Source: UBA6215 sp964484255
GTDB taxonomy: Bacteria > Omnitrophota > Gorgyraeia > Pluralincolimonadales > Pluralincolimonadaceae
Length of the DNA stretch: 51,927 nt
Direction of reading: 5' to 3'
Assembly: GCA_964484255.1 (NCBI GenBank)
Contig: CAZAEH010000009.1
Coordinates: 1 to 51,927, forward strand
Below the pieces are notes generated by a model. It was not told the origin of the DNA. It ran no database searches and saw only the letters and a list, made by a program, of their open reading frames with translations. Of the stretch, positions 24,661 through 33,649 are shown one piece after another. The translations under genes and the position numbers were made by a program. Numbering within the stretch: position 1 is the first letter of the stretch; every line of letters begins with the position of its first letter.

Positions 24661-27573
24661 ATGAATAAGAGGATAAGCTCGTTTCTGGCAATGTTCGTAT
24701 GCAGCATGTTCGTCCTTCCCCAGTCTGCCAATTGGTACACAAAGAACGATTCCCCGGACGGGGGGAACTCCGGCATAACTTTCAGGATCGACGATAAGGC
24801 CAATGCCGCCGGGGAGAAAGGTTCTGTCGCCTTTGAGTACAACCTCGGAAAGGGCTTCCAATGGCCGTATGTCCAGCTCCTTTGCCCTCTTTCGGGTGAT
24901 GGCCCGGCTACCAAGGACCTCAGAGGTTACTCAGGCATCTGCCTTTGGGCAAAGACAGAGGGCAAGACGCAGATAAGGCTTGTAGTATTCACTTTTGAGG
25001 ACGGGGTCACGGACATAAACAACAGCGCGACCTACAGGCATAACGAGGTCTCCATAAAGACCGCGGATAAATTCGCATTTTATGAAATACCCTTCGAGCA
25101 GTTCAAGACCCCGCAGTGGTGGCTCAGCCAGCACCCGCAGGCAAAGAAGACTATAGATTGGAGCAAAGCGATAGAATTCGCCGTAATGGAGGACGACAGC
25201 CTTTCCGCCGGGGCATCGGAGAGAGGATGGATAGATGAGGTAGCTTTTTACAGGGGACCCCTGGAGATAAAGAGAACCGTCCCTTCCGACAGGGAAACAG
25301 GGGTAAAGGTCTCCTCCCCGATAAAGATAAGTTTCAATTTTCCCGTAAATGCCGGGGAGATCAAGAATGATTTCAAGCTGGCGAAAGCGGACCGGCGAGG
25401 CAAGCCGGTCGAATGCGATATTCGCGTCTCCGGTGACGGTAAAGAGGCGACGATCGAGCCCGCCGCGCCGCTTGATGCGAGGAGCTCCTACGTCTACAAG
25501 GTAGACAGGAGGCTCAAAAGCGCCGACGGCGACGCGCTGGAGAAGGACCTGCTTGTTAATTTTACGACCGAATATGGCAGGGGGAATATATACGGCAGGG
25601 CCGTAGATGAAAGCGGCAAACCCGTGGCGGATGCCTCTGTCAGGATATATCCTTCCGGAAAGAGGACGAGGACCGGCAGTGACGGCAGGTATTATTTCGA
25701 GGGTGTCGATCTTGATAAGATATGCCTGTATTGCGTAAAGGACGGCTATTTTACGGGATTCGGGATGCTTCCCATGGTGCCGAAGGAAGATTTTTATGTC
25801 GATTTCAGGTTGGCCGAAGTCCCGAAGATGGACGGGAAGGTCCAGCCCTACCTCTTTGGGATAAACTATAACGATTGGGAGACTGAGGGCTACCTGCTTC
25901 CGGTAAAGCGCGAGGTCAAGGAGGCGGGTTTTACTATTATGAGGTGGGGCGGCATAGGGAAGGACCTCATAGATGTCGATGAGGCCAAGATAGACGAATT
26001 CATATCTTACGCCAGGGCCGTAAAGACCGAACCGATGATACAGGTAAGGCTGATAAGGGGGAGCGTGGAAGAGGCGGTCCGGGCGGTCAAATATTGCAAT
26101 ATAGCTAAACGTTATAACGTAAAGTACTGGATAATCGGTAACGAACCCGATTGGTACGACCAGAAACAGTGGGGGCCTTACGGGCCGGCCGATTATTGCA
26201 GGGATTACCGGGCTTATTATAACGCGATGAAAGCGGCAGATCCTTCTATCATTATAATGGGTCCCGAGCTTACGGCAAAATACTACCTCTCTGCGCCCGA
26301 CAACTGGATAGAGCCGTTCCTGAAGGAATGCGGCGACATAATCGATGTTTTGTCGATACACCTTTATCCATATAGCGGCAAACAGCCTCCCCAGCAGACC
26401 TTGATGGGCCTGGGCAACTACAGGCGCGTAATAGATACCATAAGGCAGAAGACAAAGGAGATAGCGCTCCGCGAGATCCCGATAGCCGTGACCGAATATA
26501 ACCTTACCTGGGACTGGCTTGCGGGAGGCGAAGGCGCCAATAATTCATTCTTCGCAGGCCTGTACCTGGCCGATTTCCTGGGCGCGATGGTTGAGAAGCA
26601 GATATTCATAGCCAACTTCTGGGATATCATGGAGAAGGGGACGATCGGGTTCCTTGAGGACGGTACGCATAAACCGTACCCGACCTATTACACGTTCCTT
26701 ATGTATAAGGATTTTAGGGGCGAGATAATAAGCGTGGACCCCGGCAGGAAAGAACTCAAGGTCTACGGCGCCAGGGATAAAAGGGGCAATTCCGTTTTGA
26801 TCGTGATCAACAAGAGCGGAAGCAAGGGTATCGAGGCGGAGCTTGTGCCTTCGGGGTCCGAAAAAGCCAGGGACAGGTATTATTACTTCCCTCCGTATTC
26901 ATTGACCTGCCTTAAGATAAATCCATCCGGACGCTGCACAGGAGCCATGCAGTATTCCAAGGAACTCTATGATAAAGGCGAAGGAGCATTGTCCTGCGGG
27001 AACCTTATCAGGAGCACCGTTATTCCCGAAATGACCGGGGAATATTCCGCGCCGTCGCCTGAGGAAGGCCTGCTGGACGATTTCGAAAGCAGGGATTTCA
27101 TTTCTCCCATGGGAGCTGCCTGGATACCCGAGGACGATTCGGTCAACGGTGGCGATTCCACAGCCGGGATATCCCTGGCCGAGGGCCATGACAGCGCGAC
27201 CGGCCTGAAATTCGAATATTCCCTCGGAGGCAAGTTCAATAACAGGTATTCGATATGCGCCGCGGTATTCGATACCCCGGCGGACCTGTCACTATATAAG
27301 ACCATTAAGTTCTGGGCAAAAGGCGACGGCAAACCCGTGAAGATAAAAGTCTGCTCCGCCTCGGTAGGCGATTACGATTACCACGGGACATCGGTTACCC
27401 CGTCAGCCGACTGGGTAGAATATTCCGTCGATCTGTCATCCCTCAAACAGGAAGGCTGGGGCAGGAAGACGGCTATTGACCTCAGGCAGATAAACAAGAT
27501 ACAATTTGAGTCAGGGTCAAAGGCTGCCGGTGAAAAGGGTTTCGTGGCCATCGATGGCCTCCGTTTCGAATGA
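24661..27573 (+). CDS. Exported multidomain clan GH-A glycosidase with CBM modules
   Basis: This 970-residue secreted enzyme (signal peptide about 1-22) has a CBM11-like domain (about 30-205), a Big_5-type Ig-like domain (about 207-305), a carboxypeptidase-regulatory-like domain (310-375; GRAVDESGKPVADASVRIYP), a TIM-barrel glycosidase with a beta tail (about 395-765) and a second CBM11-like domain (about 800-970). E495 in IIGNEPDW is the likely acid/base and E612 in VTEYNL the likely nucleophile. Their 117-residue spacing resembles GH39/GH51 more than GH44. The substrate is unproven, a beta-glucan or hemicellulose by context. The ATG at 24661 is preferred over GTG 24655 because of AAAGG spacing. 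Confidence 0.75.
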   Translation: MNKRISSFLAMFVCSMFVLPQSANWYTKNDSPDGGNSGITFRIDDKANAAGEKGSVAFEYNLGKGFQWPYVQLLCPLSGDGPATKDLRGYSGICLWAKTEGKTQIRLVVFTFEDGVTDINNSATYRHNEVSIKTADKFAFYEIPFEQFKTPQWWLSQHPQAKKTIDWSKAIEFAVMEDDSLSAGASERGWIDEVAFYRGPLEIKRTVPSDRETGVKVSSPIKISFNFPVNAGEIKNDFKLAKADRRGKPVECDIRVSGDGKEATIEPAAPLDARSSYVYKVDRRLKSADGDALEKDLLVNFTTEYGRGNIYGRAVDESGKPVADASVRIYPSGKRTRTGSDGRYYFEGVDLDKICLYCVKDGYFTGFGMLPMVPKEDFYVDFRLAEVPKMDGKVQPYLFGINYNDWETEGYLLPVKREVKEAGFTIMRWGGIGKDLIDVDEAKIDEFISYARAVKTEPMIQVRLIRGSVEEAVRAVKYCNIAKRYNVKYWIIGNEPDWYDQKQWGPYGPADYCRDYRAYYNAMKAADPSIIIMGPELTAKYYLSAPDNWIEPFLKECGDIIDVLSIHLYPYSGKQPPQQTLMGLGNYRRVIDTIRQKTKEIALREIPIAVTEYNLTWDWLAGGEGANNSFFAGLYLADFLGAMVEKQIFIANFWDIMEKGTIGFLEDGTHKPYPTYYTFLMYKDFRGEIISVDPGRKELKVYGARDKRGNSVLIVINKSGSKGIEAELVPSGSEKARDRYYYFPPYSLTCLKINPSGRCTGAMQYSKELYDKGEGALSCGNLIRSTVIPEMTGEYSAPSPEEGLLDDFESRDFISPMGAAWIPEDDSVNGGDSTAGISLAEGHDSATGLKFEYSLGGKFNNRYSICAAVFDTPADLSLYKTIKFWAKGDGKPVKIKVCSASVGDYDYHGTSVTPSADWVEYSVDLSSLKQEGWGRKTAIDLRQINKIQFESGSKAAGEKGFVAIDGLRFE

Positions 27574-27602
27574 CGGAACTTTTCTTATAGAAAACTGTCT
27601 AA

Positions 27603-28145
27603 ATGTCCGGAGAGAGCGTAGATTTCGACAGGCTCGTCCTTGAGTTCAAGGACAAGGTCTTCAATTTGTGCTTCCGTTTCCTTGGTAATTACGAGGAGGC
27701 GGATGACTGCGCCCAGGAGACCTTTGTCAAGGTATACCGTTCTCTGAAAAACTTCAGGGGGGATTCTTCCGTCTCGACCTGGATATACAGGATAGCGGTC
27801 AATACCTGCAAGAACAGGACAGCTTCGGCGCAGTACCGTTACAGCAGGAGGATGGTCCGCCTCGATGAGCCGGCCATGGACGGAGAGGATGAGCGGCCTT
27901 TCGAGATAGGCGACAAAAAGCTGTCACCGGATATCCAGGCCGACAGGAACGAAAAAAACGAGCTGATACAGAAAGCCATAGGCTCACTGCCTGCGGACCA
28001 GAGGGCGGTGGTGGTATTGAGGGATGTCGAAGGGCTTTCCTATGAGGAGGTCGCTGAAACCACAGGCCTGAATATAGGCACCGTTAAGTCGAAACTGTCC
28101 CGCGCGAGACAGGAATTAAGGGAAAAACTGAAAGGGCTGGCATAG
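27603..28145 (+). CDS. ECF-type RNA polymerase sigma factor
   Basis: This 180-residue sigma factor has region 2 (FRFLGNYEEADDCAQETFVKVY, broken after ADD, about residues 22-45) and region 4 (LPADQRAVVVLRDVEGLSYEE and GTVKSKLSRARQEL, about 127-175). It directs RNA polymerase to a regulon set by an outside signal. The following gene, directly adjacent, encodes a single-span membrane protein likely to be its anti-sigma factor. It lies between two glycosidase genes, so the locus may sense polysaccharide or envelope state. No Shine-Dalgarno is visible before the ATG. Confidence 0.9.
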   Translation: MSGESVDFDRLVLEFKDKVFNLCFRFLGNYEEADDCAQETFVKVYRSLKNFRGDSSVSTWIYRIAVNTCKNRTASAQYRYSRRMVRLDEPAMDGEDERPFEIGDKKLSPDIQADRNEKNELIQKAIGSLPADQRAVVVLRDVEGLSYEEVAETTGLNIGTVKSKLSRARQELREKLKGLA

Positions 28146-28802
28146 ATGCAAGACAAGAGAGATATGATGCCCGAGGATGAATACCTGAAGCGGATGAGTT
28201 CCCTGCCAAAGGTGAAAGCCCCGGACGATTTCCTGCAGAAGGTCCGGGAACGGATAGACAAGCGCCCGTTCCGCGATAAATTAATTCATGCACTTTTTGT
28301 CCCGTTCAGGATAAAGATACCTCTTGGAGTAGCGGCCGCCACGGCCACCCTGCTGCTGGTGATCTCGACCCTGGAGGTTACCAGGCCCGTCAGGCAACTC
28401 GCCTACGCTCCTAAGCCTGATATAACATTAGAGGAATCTGTTATAGGCAATATCTCGAAGTCCCAGCTTGCGGGCGCGGATGCCCTTGAAATGAAAATGA
28501 AGAGGGTGGAGCGCAAGCCGGCGGGCGCAAGAACGGATGAGTTCTGCCTGAAGTCCGAAGAGCCCGCTCTTCCCCTGGAAGAACGCATACTGGCCGCGGG
28601 AGGCAGAATAACCCGCATGAATATCGGAAAAGATAAAGCCGGTGAGTCATATATAGACGTCGAAGTCCCAGCCGACCGCTACCAGGATTTTACATCCAAA
28701 CTCAATGATCTCCAGGTGTCCGGGAAGATCCGCATCATGCCTGTCCTTAAAGAAGTCCCCCACGATCGTAATATAATCCAACTGCGCATTTTTGTGATAT
28801 AA
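28146..28802 (+). CDS. Putative membrane anti-sigma factor
   Basis: This 218-residue protein follows the sigma gene without a gap. The first 50 residues are charged and cytoplasmic in type (YLKRMSSLPKVKAPDDFLQKV), a common anti-sigma opening, but no HxxxCxxC zinc motif is present. One membrane span lies near 56-78. The periplasmic part ends in a domain (ERILAAGGRITRMN, YIDVEVPADRYQDF) resembling DUF4349, which is thought to dimerise or bind ligand. Assignment as the anti-sigma factor rests on gene order and topology. Confidence 0.65.
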   Translation: MQDKRDMMPEDEYLKRMSSLPKVKAPDDFLQKVRERIDKRPFRDKLIHALFVPFRIKIPLGVAAATATLLLVISTLEVTRPVRQLAYAPKPDITLEESVIGNISKSQLAGADALEMKMKRVERKPAGARTDEFCLKSEEPALPLEERILAAGGRITRMNIGKDKAGESYIDVEVPADRYQDFTSKLNDLQVSGKIRIMPVLKEVPHDRNIIQLRIFVI

Positions 28803-28803
28803 T
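28795..28803 (+). promoter_or_regulatory. Extended -10 promoter for the DUF4412-GH3 genes
   Basis: TGA followed by TATAAT (28798-28803) forms an extended -10 element with no clear -35. It overlaps the end of the anti-sigma gene and lies 22 nt before the start codon at 28825, with CGGAGG in between. Confidence 0.4.
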
Positions 28804-28824
28804 CCCCCTAAAACGGAGGTCCAT

Positions 28825-29406
28825 ATGAAAAAAGCGGTATTTACCCTTTTGGTATTGTCTATTTTTTTCTTTTCAGCGGAGGCTGCGGCCCAGGAGTTCG
28901 AGGCCGACATGGTCAACACCAGCAGGAGCGGAGTGTATAATGCCCATATCAACGTTGGCAAAGACAAGATGCGGGTGGAATCCGATAATAATATAGTGAT
29001 ATCGAGGATGGATAAATCGGTAGTATGGATCCTCGTCCCTTCCCAGCAGATATATATGGAACAAGCTTTAGACCCGACGCAGATGACCGTGACGTCGGAT
29101 AAGGTTGACGGGGAGACCGACAGGGAGCTGATGGGGACCGATAATATCGACGGCTATCCGGTCGATAAATATAAGATCACGTATAGCTTGGGCGGCATGC
29201 AGAATGTCATGTATATGTGGCTGTCAAAATCGTTGAATATCCCTTTAAAGACCCAAGCTGCCGATGGAAGCTGGATGATCGAATACAAGAACATCAAGAA
29301 AGGCCCGCAACCCGGACAGCTTTTCGAAATACCTTCCGGATATAATAAGTTTGACATGTCGAATATGGGGGACCTGATGAAGGGATTTACGAATGAAGAG
29401 GATTAA
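28825..29406 (+). CDS. Exported DUF4412-type protein
   Basis: This 193-residue protein has a signal peptide ending near AAA-QEF (about residue 23). It has the DUF4412 pattern: an opening strand FEADMVNTSRSG, GKDKMRVESDN, then VVWILVPSQQIYMEQAL and DGYPVDKYKITY. The fold is related to LolA/LolB-like half barrels that hold lipid or stabilise lipoproteins, but its own function is unknown. Its stop overlaps the GH3 start by 14 nt, which suggests coupled translation and an envelope-related role near that enzyme. Confidence 0.7.
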   Translation: MKKAVFTLLVLSIFFFSAEAAAQEFEADMVNTSRSGVYNAHINVGKDKMRVESDNNIVISRMDKSVVWILVPSQQIYMEQALDPTQMTVTSDKVDGETDRELMGTDNIDGYPVDKYKITYSLGGMQNVMYMWLSKSLNIPLKTQAADGSWMIEYKNIKKGPQPGQLFEIPSGYNKFDMSNMGDLMKGFTNEED

Positions 29407-31906
29407 GGCTCTCTTTTTTGCCGCTGCGTTATCCGCGCTTGCCTGTTCAGCAGGGATATTGAATGCCGAGACCGGCCCCGCGGTCGAGAAGAAGATCGAC
29501 GGAATCATTGCTGAGATGACCATTGACGAAAAGGTCAGGCTGGTCGCCGGCAACGAGATGGAGACATATGCCATAAACAGGCTTGGCATACCCCAGCTGA
29601 AGATGTGTGACGGCCCGCTCGGCGTTCGCCATGGCCGGGCGACGGCCTTCCCGGCCCCCGTGGCGCTCTCGGCCACGTGGGACCCCGATGTGGTATATAA
29701 AGTTTCTACGGCCTTATCGGAAGAGGCGAAGGCCAAGGGCAGGAACATGTCGCTGGCGCCGTGCATAAACATACTCAGGGTCCCGATGGGCGGGAGGAAT
29801 TTCGAGAGTTTCGGGGAAGACCCTTACCTTACTTCCCGCATTACGGTCGCTTATATAAAAGGATTGCAGGACCATAATGTCATAGCGACGGTAAAGCACT
29901 ACGCGTGCAACAACCAGGAATGGGAACGCGGGACGATAGACGTGGTGGTCGATGAAAGGGCATTGCGCGAGATATACCTGCCCGGCTTCGAGGCGGCGAT
30001 AAAAGAAGCCGGCTCCTGGTCAATAATGGATGCCTATAATAAGGTCAACGGCTATCATTGCACCGAGAACAACCGGCTGAATAATGAGATCCTCAAGGAG
30101 GAATGGGGCTTCAAGGGTTTTGTGGTTTCCGACTGGAATGCCACGCACAGTACGGTCGATGCCGCCAAAGGCGGGCTTGACCTGGAGATGCCAAAAGGCG
30201 ATTTTTTCAATAAAAGATTGATAGAAGCCGTAAATGACGGAAAGGTGAAAGGATCGGTACTTGACGATAAGGTGAGGCGCATACTAAGGGCAATGTTCTG
30301 GCTCGGCCTGTTCGACAAGGAAAGAAGGCCCGATAAAGGTTCGCTCGATACGCCGGAACACAGGAACGTGGCATTTGAGGCCTCCAGGGATGGTATAGTG
30401 CTGTTGAAGAACTCGGGCGGAGCCCTTCCTATAGACCTCGACAAAGTGAGATCCATTGCGGTAATAGGCCCGAACGCGGCAGTATGCCGTTTTGGAGGCG
30501 GAGGCAGCTCCCAGATGGAGCCGTTCTCGACGGTCAGCCCGCTGGACAGCCTGAAGAGGAAAGTATCAGGGAAAGCCGATGTATATTACGCTTTGGGATG
30601 CAAGCTCGAAGGCGAGATGGGGCCGATAGACCCTTCGTGCGTCCATACGTTGTTCAACGGGAAGCAGGAGAACGGTTTTCTCGCGGAATATTTCGATAAT
30701 AAGGACCTTGAAGGTTCTCCTGTGGTCAGGAGGGTTGAAAAGCAGGTGGATTTCAGGTGGGCAGACGGTTCTCCGGACGAGGATATCCCACAGGACTGTT
30801 TTTCGGCAAGATGGACCGCCAAGATCGTCCCCCCCAAGACCGCGGAATATGACATAAGCCTCATGAGTGATGACGGCTCGAGGCTGTACCTCGACGGCCG
30901 GCAGATAATAAACCAGTGGCGTGACCACGGCGAAGAGACGAAGACCGCCAAGGTCAGGCTGGAGGCCGGAAGGGAATACGACCTGAAGGTGGAGTTCTTT
31001 GAGAGCTACGGTATGGCATCGGTGAAACTCGGATGGGACACGCGCGAAGACCTTCTCGAAGCGGCAATAGAAGCTGCGAAGAAGTCTGACGTAGCTATAG
31101 TATTTGCGGGGCTTTCCAGGCGTTATGAAGCGGAAAGTTTTGACAGGAAGACCCTGGATCTGCCGGAGGGCCAGGATGACTTGATAAAGAAGGTCGCCTC
31201 CGCCAATAAGAATACCATTGTGGTCCTCAACAACGGTGCGCCGGTCATTGTCGAAAAGTGGCTCGACGATGTTGCCGCGCTGGTAGAGGCGTGGTTCCCG
31301 GGCCAGGAAGGCGGAGATTCGATCTCAGAGGTACTTCTCGGCCTATATAATCCTTCCGGAAAACTTCCGATGACATTTCCCATGCGATGGGAAGACTGTC
31401 CGGCATACGATACCTACCCCGGCAGGAACGGGAAGGCGTTCTATTCCGATGGTATCTATGTCGGGTACAGGTATTTTGACAAGCAGGAGAAAGAAGTCCG
31501 CTTCCCGTTCGGGTACGGGCTTTCTTACACGACATTCGAGTATTCCAACCTCTCTATTACCCCTGTATCGGTTGCCCGCAGCAACATGGACATAGAGGTG
31601 AGTTTTGACGTAAAGAATACGGGGCGGATGGAAGGTGCGGAAGTCGCCCAGCTTTACGTCAGCGACCCGGAATCCAGCGCGGACAGGCCTCCGAGGGAAC
31701 TCAAGGGTTTCAAAAAAGTTTTCCTTAAGCCCGGAGAGACCAGGAAGGTCGTGATCAAGCTGGATAAGAGGTCCCTGGCTTTTTACAGCGTCTCGAGGAA
31801 AGATTGGGTCGCGGAATCGGGCGGGTTCGAGGTGATTGTGGGCAGTTCATCGCGGGACGCGAAACTCGTCGGTAAATTTACACTGGAGCCTGGCCGGCCC
31901 ATCTGA
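29393..31906 (+). CDS. GH3 beta-glucosidase with PA14 insertion
   Basis: This 837-residue exported enzyme has a signal peptide (about 1-25). The GH3 TIM barrel (about 30-320) carries substrate residues KHYACNNQEWERG and the nucleophile D247 in VVSDWNA. The alpha/beta sandwich domain is split by a PA14 domain (about 420-547; GFLAEYFDNKDLEG, DDGSRLYLDG), and a fibronectin III-like domain ends the protein (about 720-835). PA14-bearing GH3 enzymes release glucose or other sugars from the non-reducing end of short beta-glucans. It completes the saccharification set with GH9 and GH-A. The next gene starts on the last base of its stop codon. Confidence 0.9.
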   Translation: MKRIKALFFAAALSALACSAGILNAETGPAVEKKIDGIIAEMTIDEKVRLVAGNEMETYAINRLGIPQLKMCDGPLGVRHGRATAFPAPVALSATWDPDVVYKVSTALSEEAKAKGRNMSLAPCINILRVPMGGRNFESFGEDPYLTSRITVAYIKGLQDHNVIATVKHYACNNQEWERGTIDVVVDERALREIYLPGFEAAIKEAGSWSIMDAYNKVNGYHCTENNRLNNEILKEEWGFKGFVVSDWNATHSTVDAAKGGLDLEMPKGDFFNKRLIEAVNDGKVKGSVLDDKVRRILRAMFWLGLFDKERRPDKGSLDTPEHRNVAFEASRDGIVLLKNSGGALPIDLDKVRSIAVIGPNAAVCRFGGGGSSQMEPFSTVSPLDSLKRKVSGKADVYYALGCKLEGEMGPIDPSCVHTLFNGKQENGFLAEYFDNKDLEGSPVVRRVEKQVDFRWADGSPDEDIPQDCFSARWTAKIVPPKTAEYDISLMSDDGSRLYLDGRQIINQWRDHGEETKTAKVRLEAGREYDLKVEFFESYGMASVKLGWDTREDLLEAAIEAAKKSDVAIVFAGLSRRYEAESFDRKTLDLPEGQDDLIKKVASANKNTIVVLNNGAPVIVEKWLDDVAALVEAWFPGQEGGDSISEVLLGLYNPSGKLPMTFPMRWEDCPAYDTYPGRNGKAFYSDGIYVGYRYFDKQEKEVRFPFGYGLSYTTFEYSNLSITPVSVARSNMDIEVSFDVKNTGRMEGAEVAQLYVSDPESSADRPPRELKGFKKVFLKPGETRKVVIKLDKRSLAFYSVSRKDWVAESGGFEVIVGSSSRDAKLVGKFTLEPGRPI

Positions 31907-32850
31907 TGCTTATGCGTGAGATCGTATCCCTGGCGCTTTTCCTGGTTTTGGTGCTTTCGGTATACATCAAGGAAGCACAGCTTATGGCGCGTTTTGTGTT
32001 CCGCAGGTTGCGCGGGATCAAAGGCCCTTCCGGTTTCCTGACGAAACCGGCGATAGCTGTCCATGTTGCCGCACTGGCAGGTATCGCGTGCATCCTTTAC
32101 GGGATCTTTATAGAACCCGGATGGCTGGAGGTCAAGAAGGTTGACCTTAACAGCGGGAAACTGCACGGCGCATGTTTGAGGATAGTCCAGATATCCGACC
32201 TTCACAGCGAGCCTTCGGCAAGGACCGAGGACAGGATAGCCGGGATAATCAACCCGTTGAAACCGGACATAATAGTCTTTACCGGGGATGCGGTCAATAC
32301 GCCTGCGGCCATACCCCTTTTCAAGAAGACGCTGGCCGGGCTTAAGGCAGGTATCGGAAAATTCGCCGTTACCGGGAATTTCGATTACTGGTATCTTAGG
32401 GGCTATGACCTCTTTAGCGGGACAGGTTTTCGAGTCCTCAGGAATGACACGGTCAAATTATCCAAGGGGCCCGACACCTTTTATATTTCAGGCTTGGGCT
32501 TCGAAAAAAGTAATATGTGGAGGAACGCGCTCGGGAGGGTCCCGCCCGGCTATTACAGCATATTCCTGTACCATAAGCCTGATCTTATAGAGAATATAAA
32601 AGGCTGCAATGCTGACCTTTATCTTTGCGGGCATACGCACGGCGGCCAGATAGCCCTGCCGGTATACGGGGCCGTAATAACTTTCGGCAGGTACGGTAAG
32701 AAGTATGAATCCGGGGAATATAAAGTAGGGGATACCGTGCTTTACGTGAACAGGGGGCTGGGCCTCGAAGGGAAAGCTCCCATAAAAGCGAGGTTCTGCG
32801 CCAGGCCCGAGATAACGGTTTTTGATATAAGACCGGAGGCAGGAAGATGA
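31906..32850 (+). CDS. Membrane-anchored metallophosphoesterase (YkuE-like)
   Basis: This 314-residue protein has two N-terminal membrane segments (about 4-22 and 46-66) and a calcineurin-like phosphoesterase domain. Motifs are ISDLHSE (D-x-H), FTGDAVN, LYHKPD and GHTHGGQ. The fourth motif reads TGNFDYW where GNHD/E is usual, so the His that stabilises the transition state is missing. Related proteins act on phospholipids (UDP-diacylglucosamine or similar), but the substrate here is unknown. It is translationally coupled to GH3 and the next gene overlaps it by 4 nt. Confidence 0.8.
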   Translation: MLMREIVSLALFLVLVLSVYIKEAQLMARFVFRRLRGIKGPSGFLTKPAIAVHVAALAGIACILYGIFIEPGWLEVKKVDLNSGKLHGACLRIVQISDLHSEPSARTEDRIAGIINPLKPDIIVFTGDAVNTPAAIPLFKKTLAGLKAGIGKFAVTGNFDYWYLRGYDLFSGTGFRVLRNDTVKLSKGPDTFYISGLGFEKSNMWRNALGRVPPGYYSIFLYHKPDLIENIKGCNADLYLCGHTHGGQIALPVYGAVITFGRYGKKYESGEYKVGDTVLYVNRGLGLEGKAPIKARFCARPEITVFDIRPEAGR

Positions 32851-33632
32851 AAGCGATAAAATTCATGATCAAGACGGCTTTTCTGTTCAGTGTTATCCTG
32901 TTTGCGGCAGCTTTCGTGGAAAAGGACAAATTGCCTCCCAAAGATGAGATATTGCCTGAACTATACTCGGAACCCGCGCAAATACCGACAAACATGAACA
33001 GTTTTACAGTAAAGACGGGTCCTTACGACTATACCATAGAGCCGAAGTTCAATTATGAACTGTATGGGTTGGTCGTCTCGTACCACCACAGCAACGTATT
33101 CTGGGATATGGAGCACAAGGAATGGCAGGATTACCTGAACAATAAGGATATGGGGGTCGTCTGGGGCGGCAATATAAGCTCCGGGGCATACCTGGACATG
33201 AAATTCACAAGCGGCTCCTGGACCCTTTACTGGGATTTTAAATGGGGCACTCCCGCCGCGAAGCAAAGAGAGATAATGAATAGGTTCGATCCGAGCAAGA
33301 TATCAAATAACCACATACTTCCGGCTGACGACAGGGTCGCGAAACTTGTCATGAGCGCGGAACGCGGAGACCAGATATGGATGAAAGGATATCTCGTGAA
33401 CTATACCACCCCGAACTGGGACGGTTCATGGCGTTCTTCCAGCACGACAAGGGCGGATACCGGTTCACATGCCTGCGAAGTGGTCTATGTCACGGATTTC
33501 AAGATATTGAAGGAAGCCGACCAGACCTGGCGGGCGGTTTATGATCTTATGAAATTTGCTATGCCTTTCTGCCTGATTTTGTATATAATAGTGTTCAGCA
33601 TAGAAGCGTTCATGACAGGGAGATCGGCGTAA
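32847..33632 (+). CDS. Membrane protein with periplasmic beta domain, unknown function
   Basis: This 261-residue protein has a hydrophobic N-terminal segment (about 7-24), a soluble middle rich in Trp, Tyr and Asp (about 45-225), and a C-terminal membrane helix (about 232-252). No family is recognised. It contains several WxxYW-like aromatic clusters (SWTLYWDFKWG) and a possible beta-sandwich. The ATG overlaps the previous stop (ATGA), so it belongs to the GH3-phosphoesterase operon. The topology suggests a membrane-bound sensor or assembly factor. Confidence 0.65.
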   Translation: MKAIKFMIKTAFLFSVILFAAAFVEKDKLPPKDEILPELYSEPAQIPTNMNSFTVKTGPYDYTIEPKFNYELYGLVVSYHHSNVFWDMEHKEWQDYLNNKDMGVVWGGNISSGAYLDMKFTSGSWTLYWDFKWGTPAAKQREIMNRFDPSKISNNHILPADDRVAKLVMSAERGDQIWMKGYLVNYTTPNWDGSWRSSSTTRADTGSHACEVVYVTDFKILKEADQTWRAVYDLMKFAMPFCLILYIIVFSIEAFMTGRSA

Positions 33633-33649
33633 TAAAAGGAGAACCTAAA

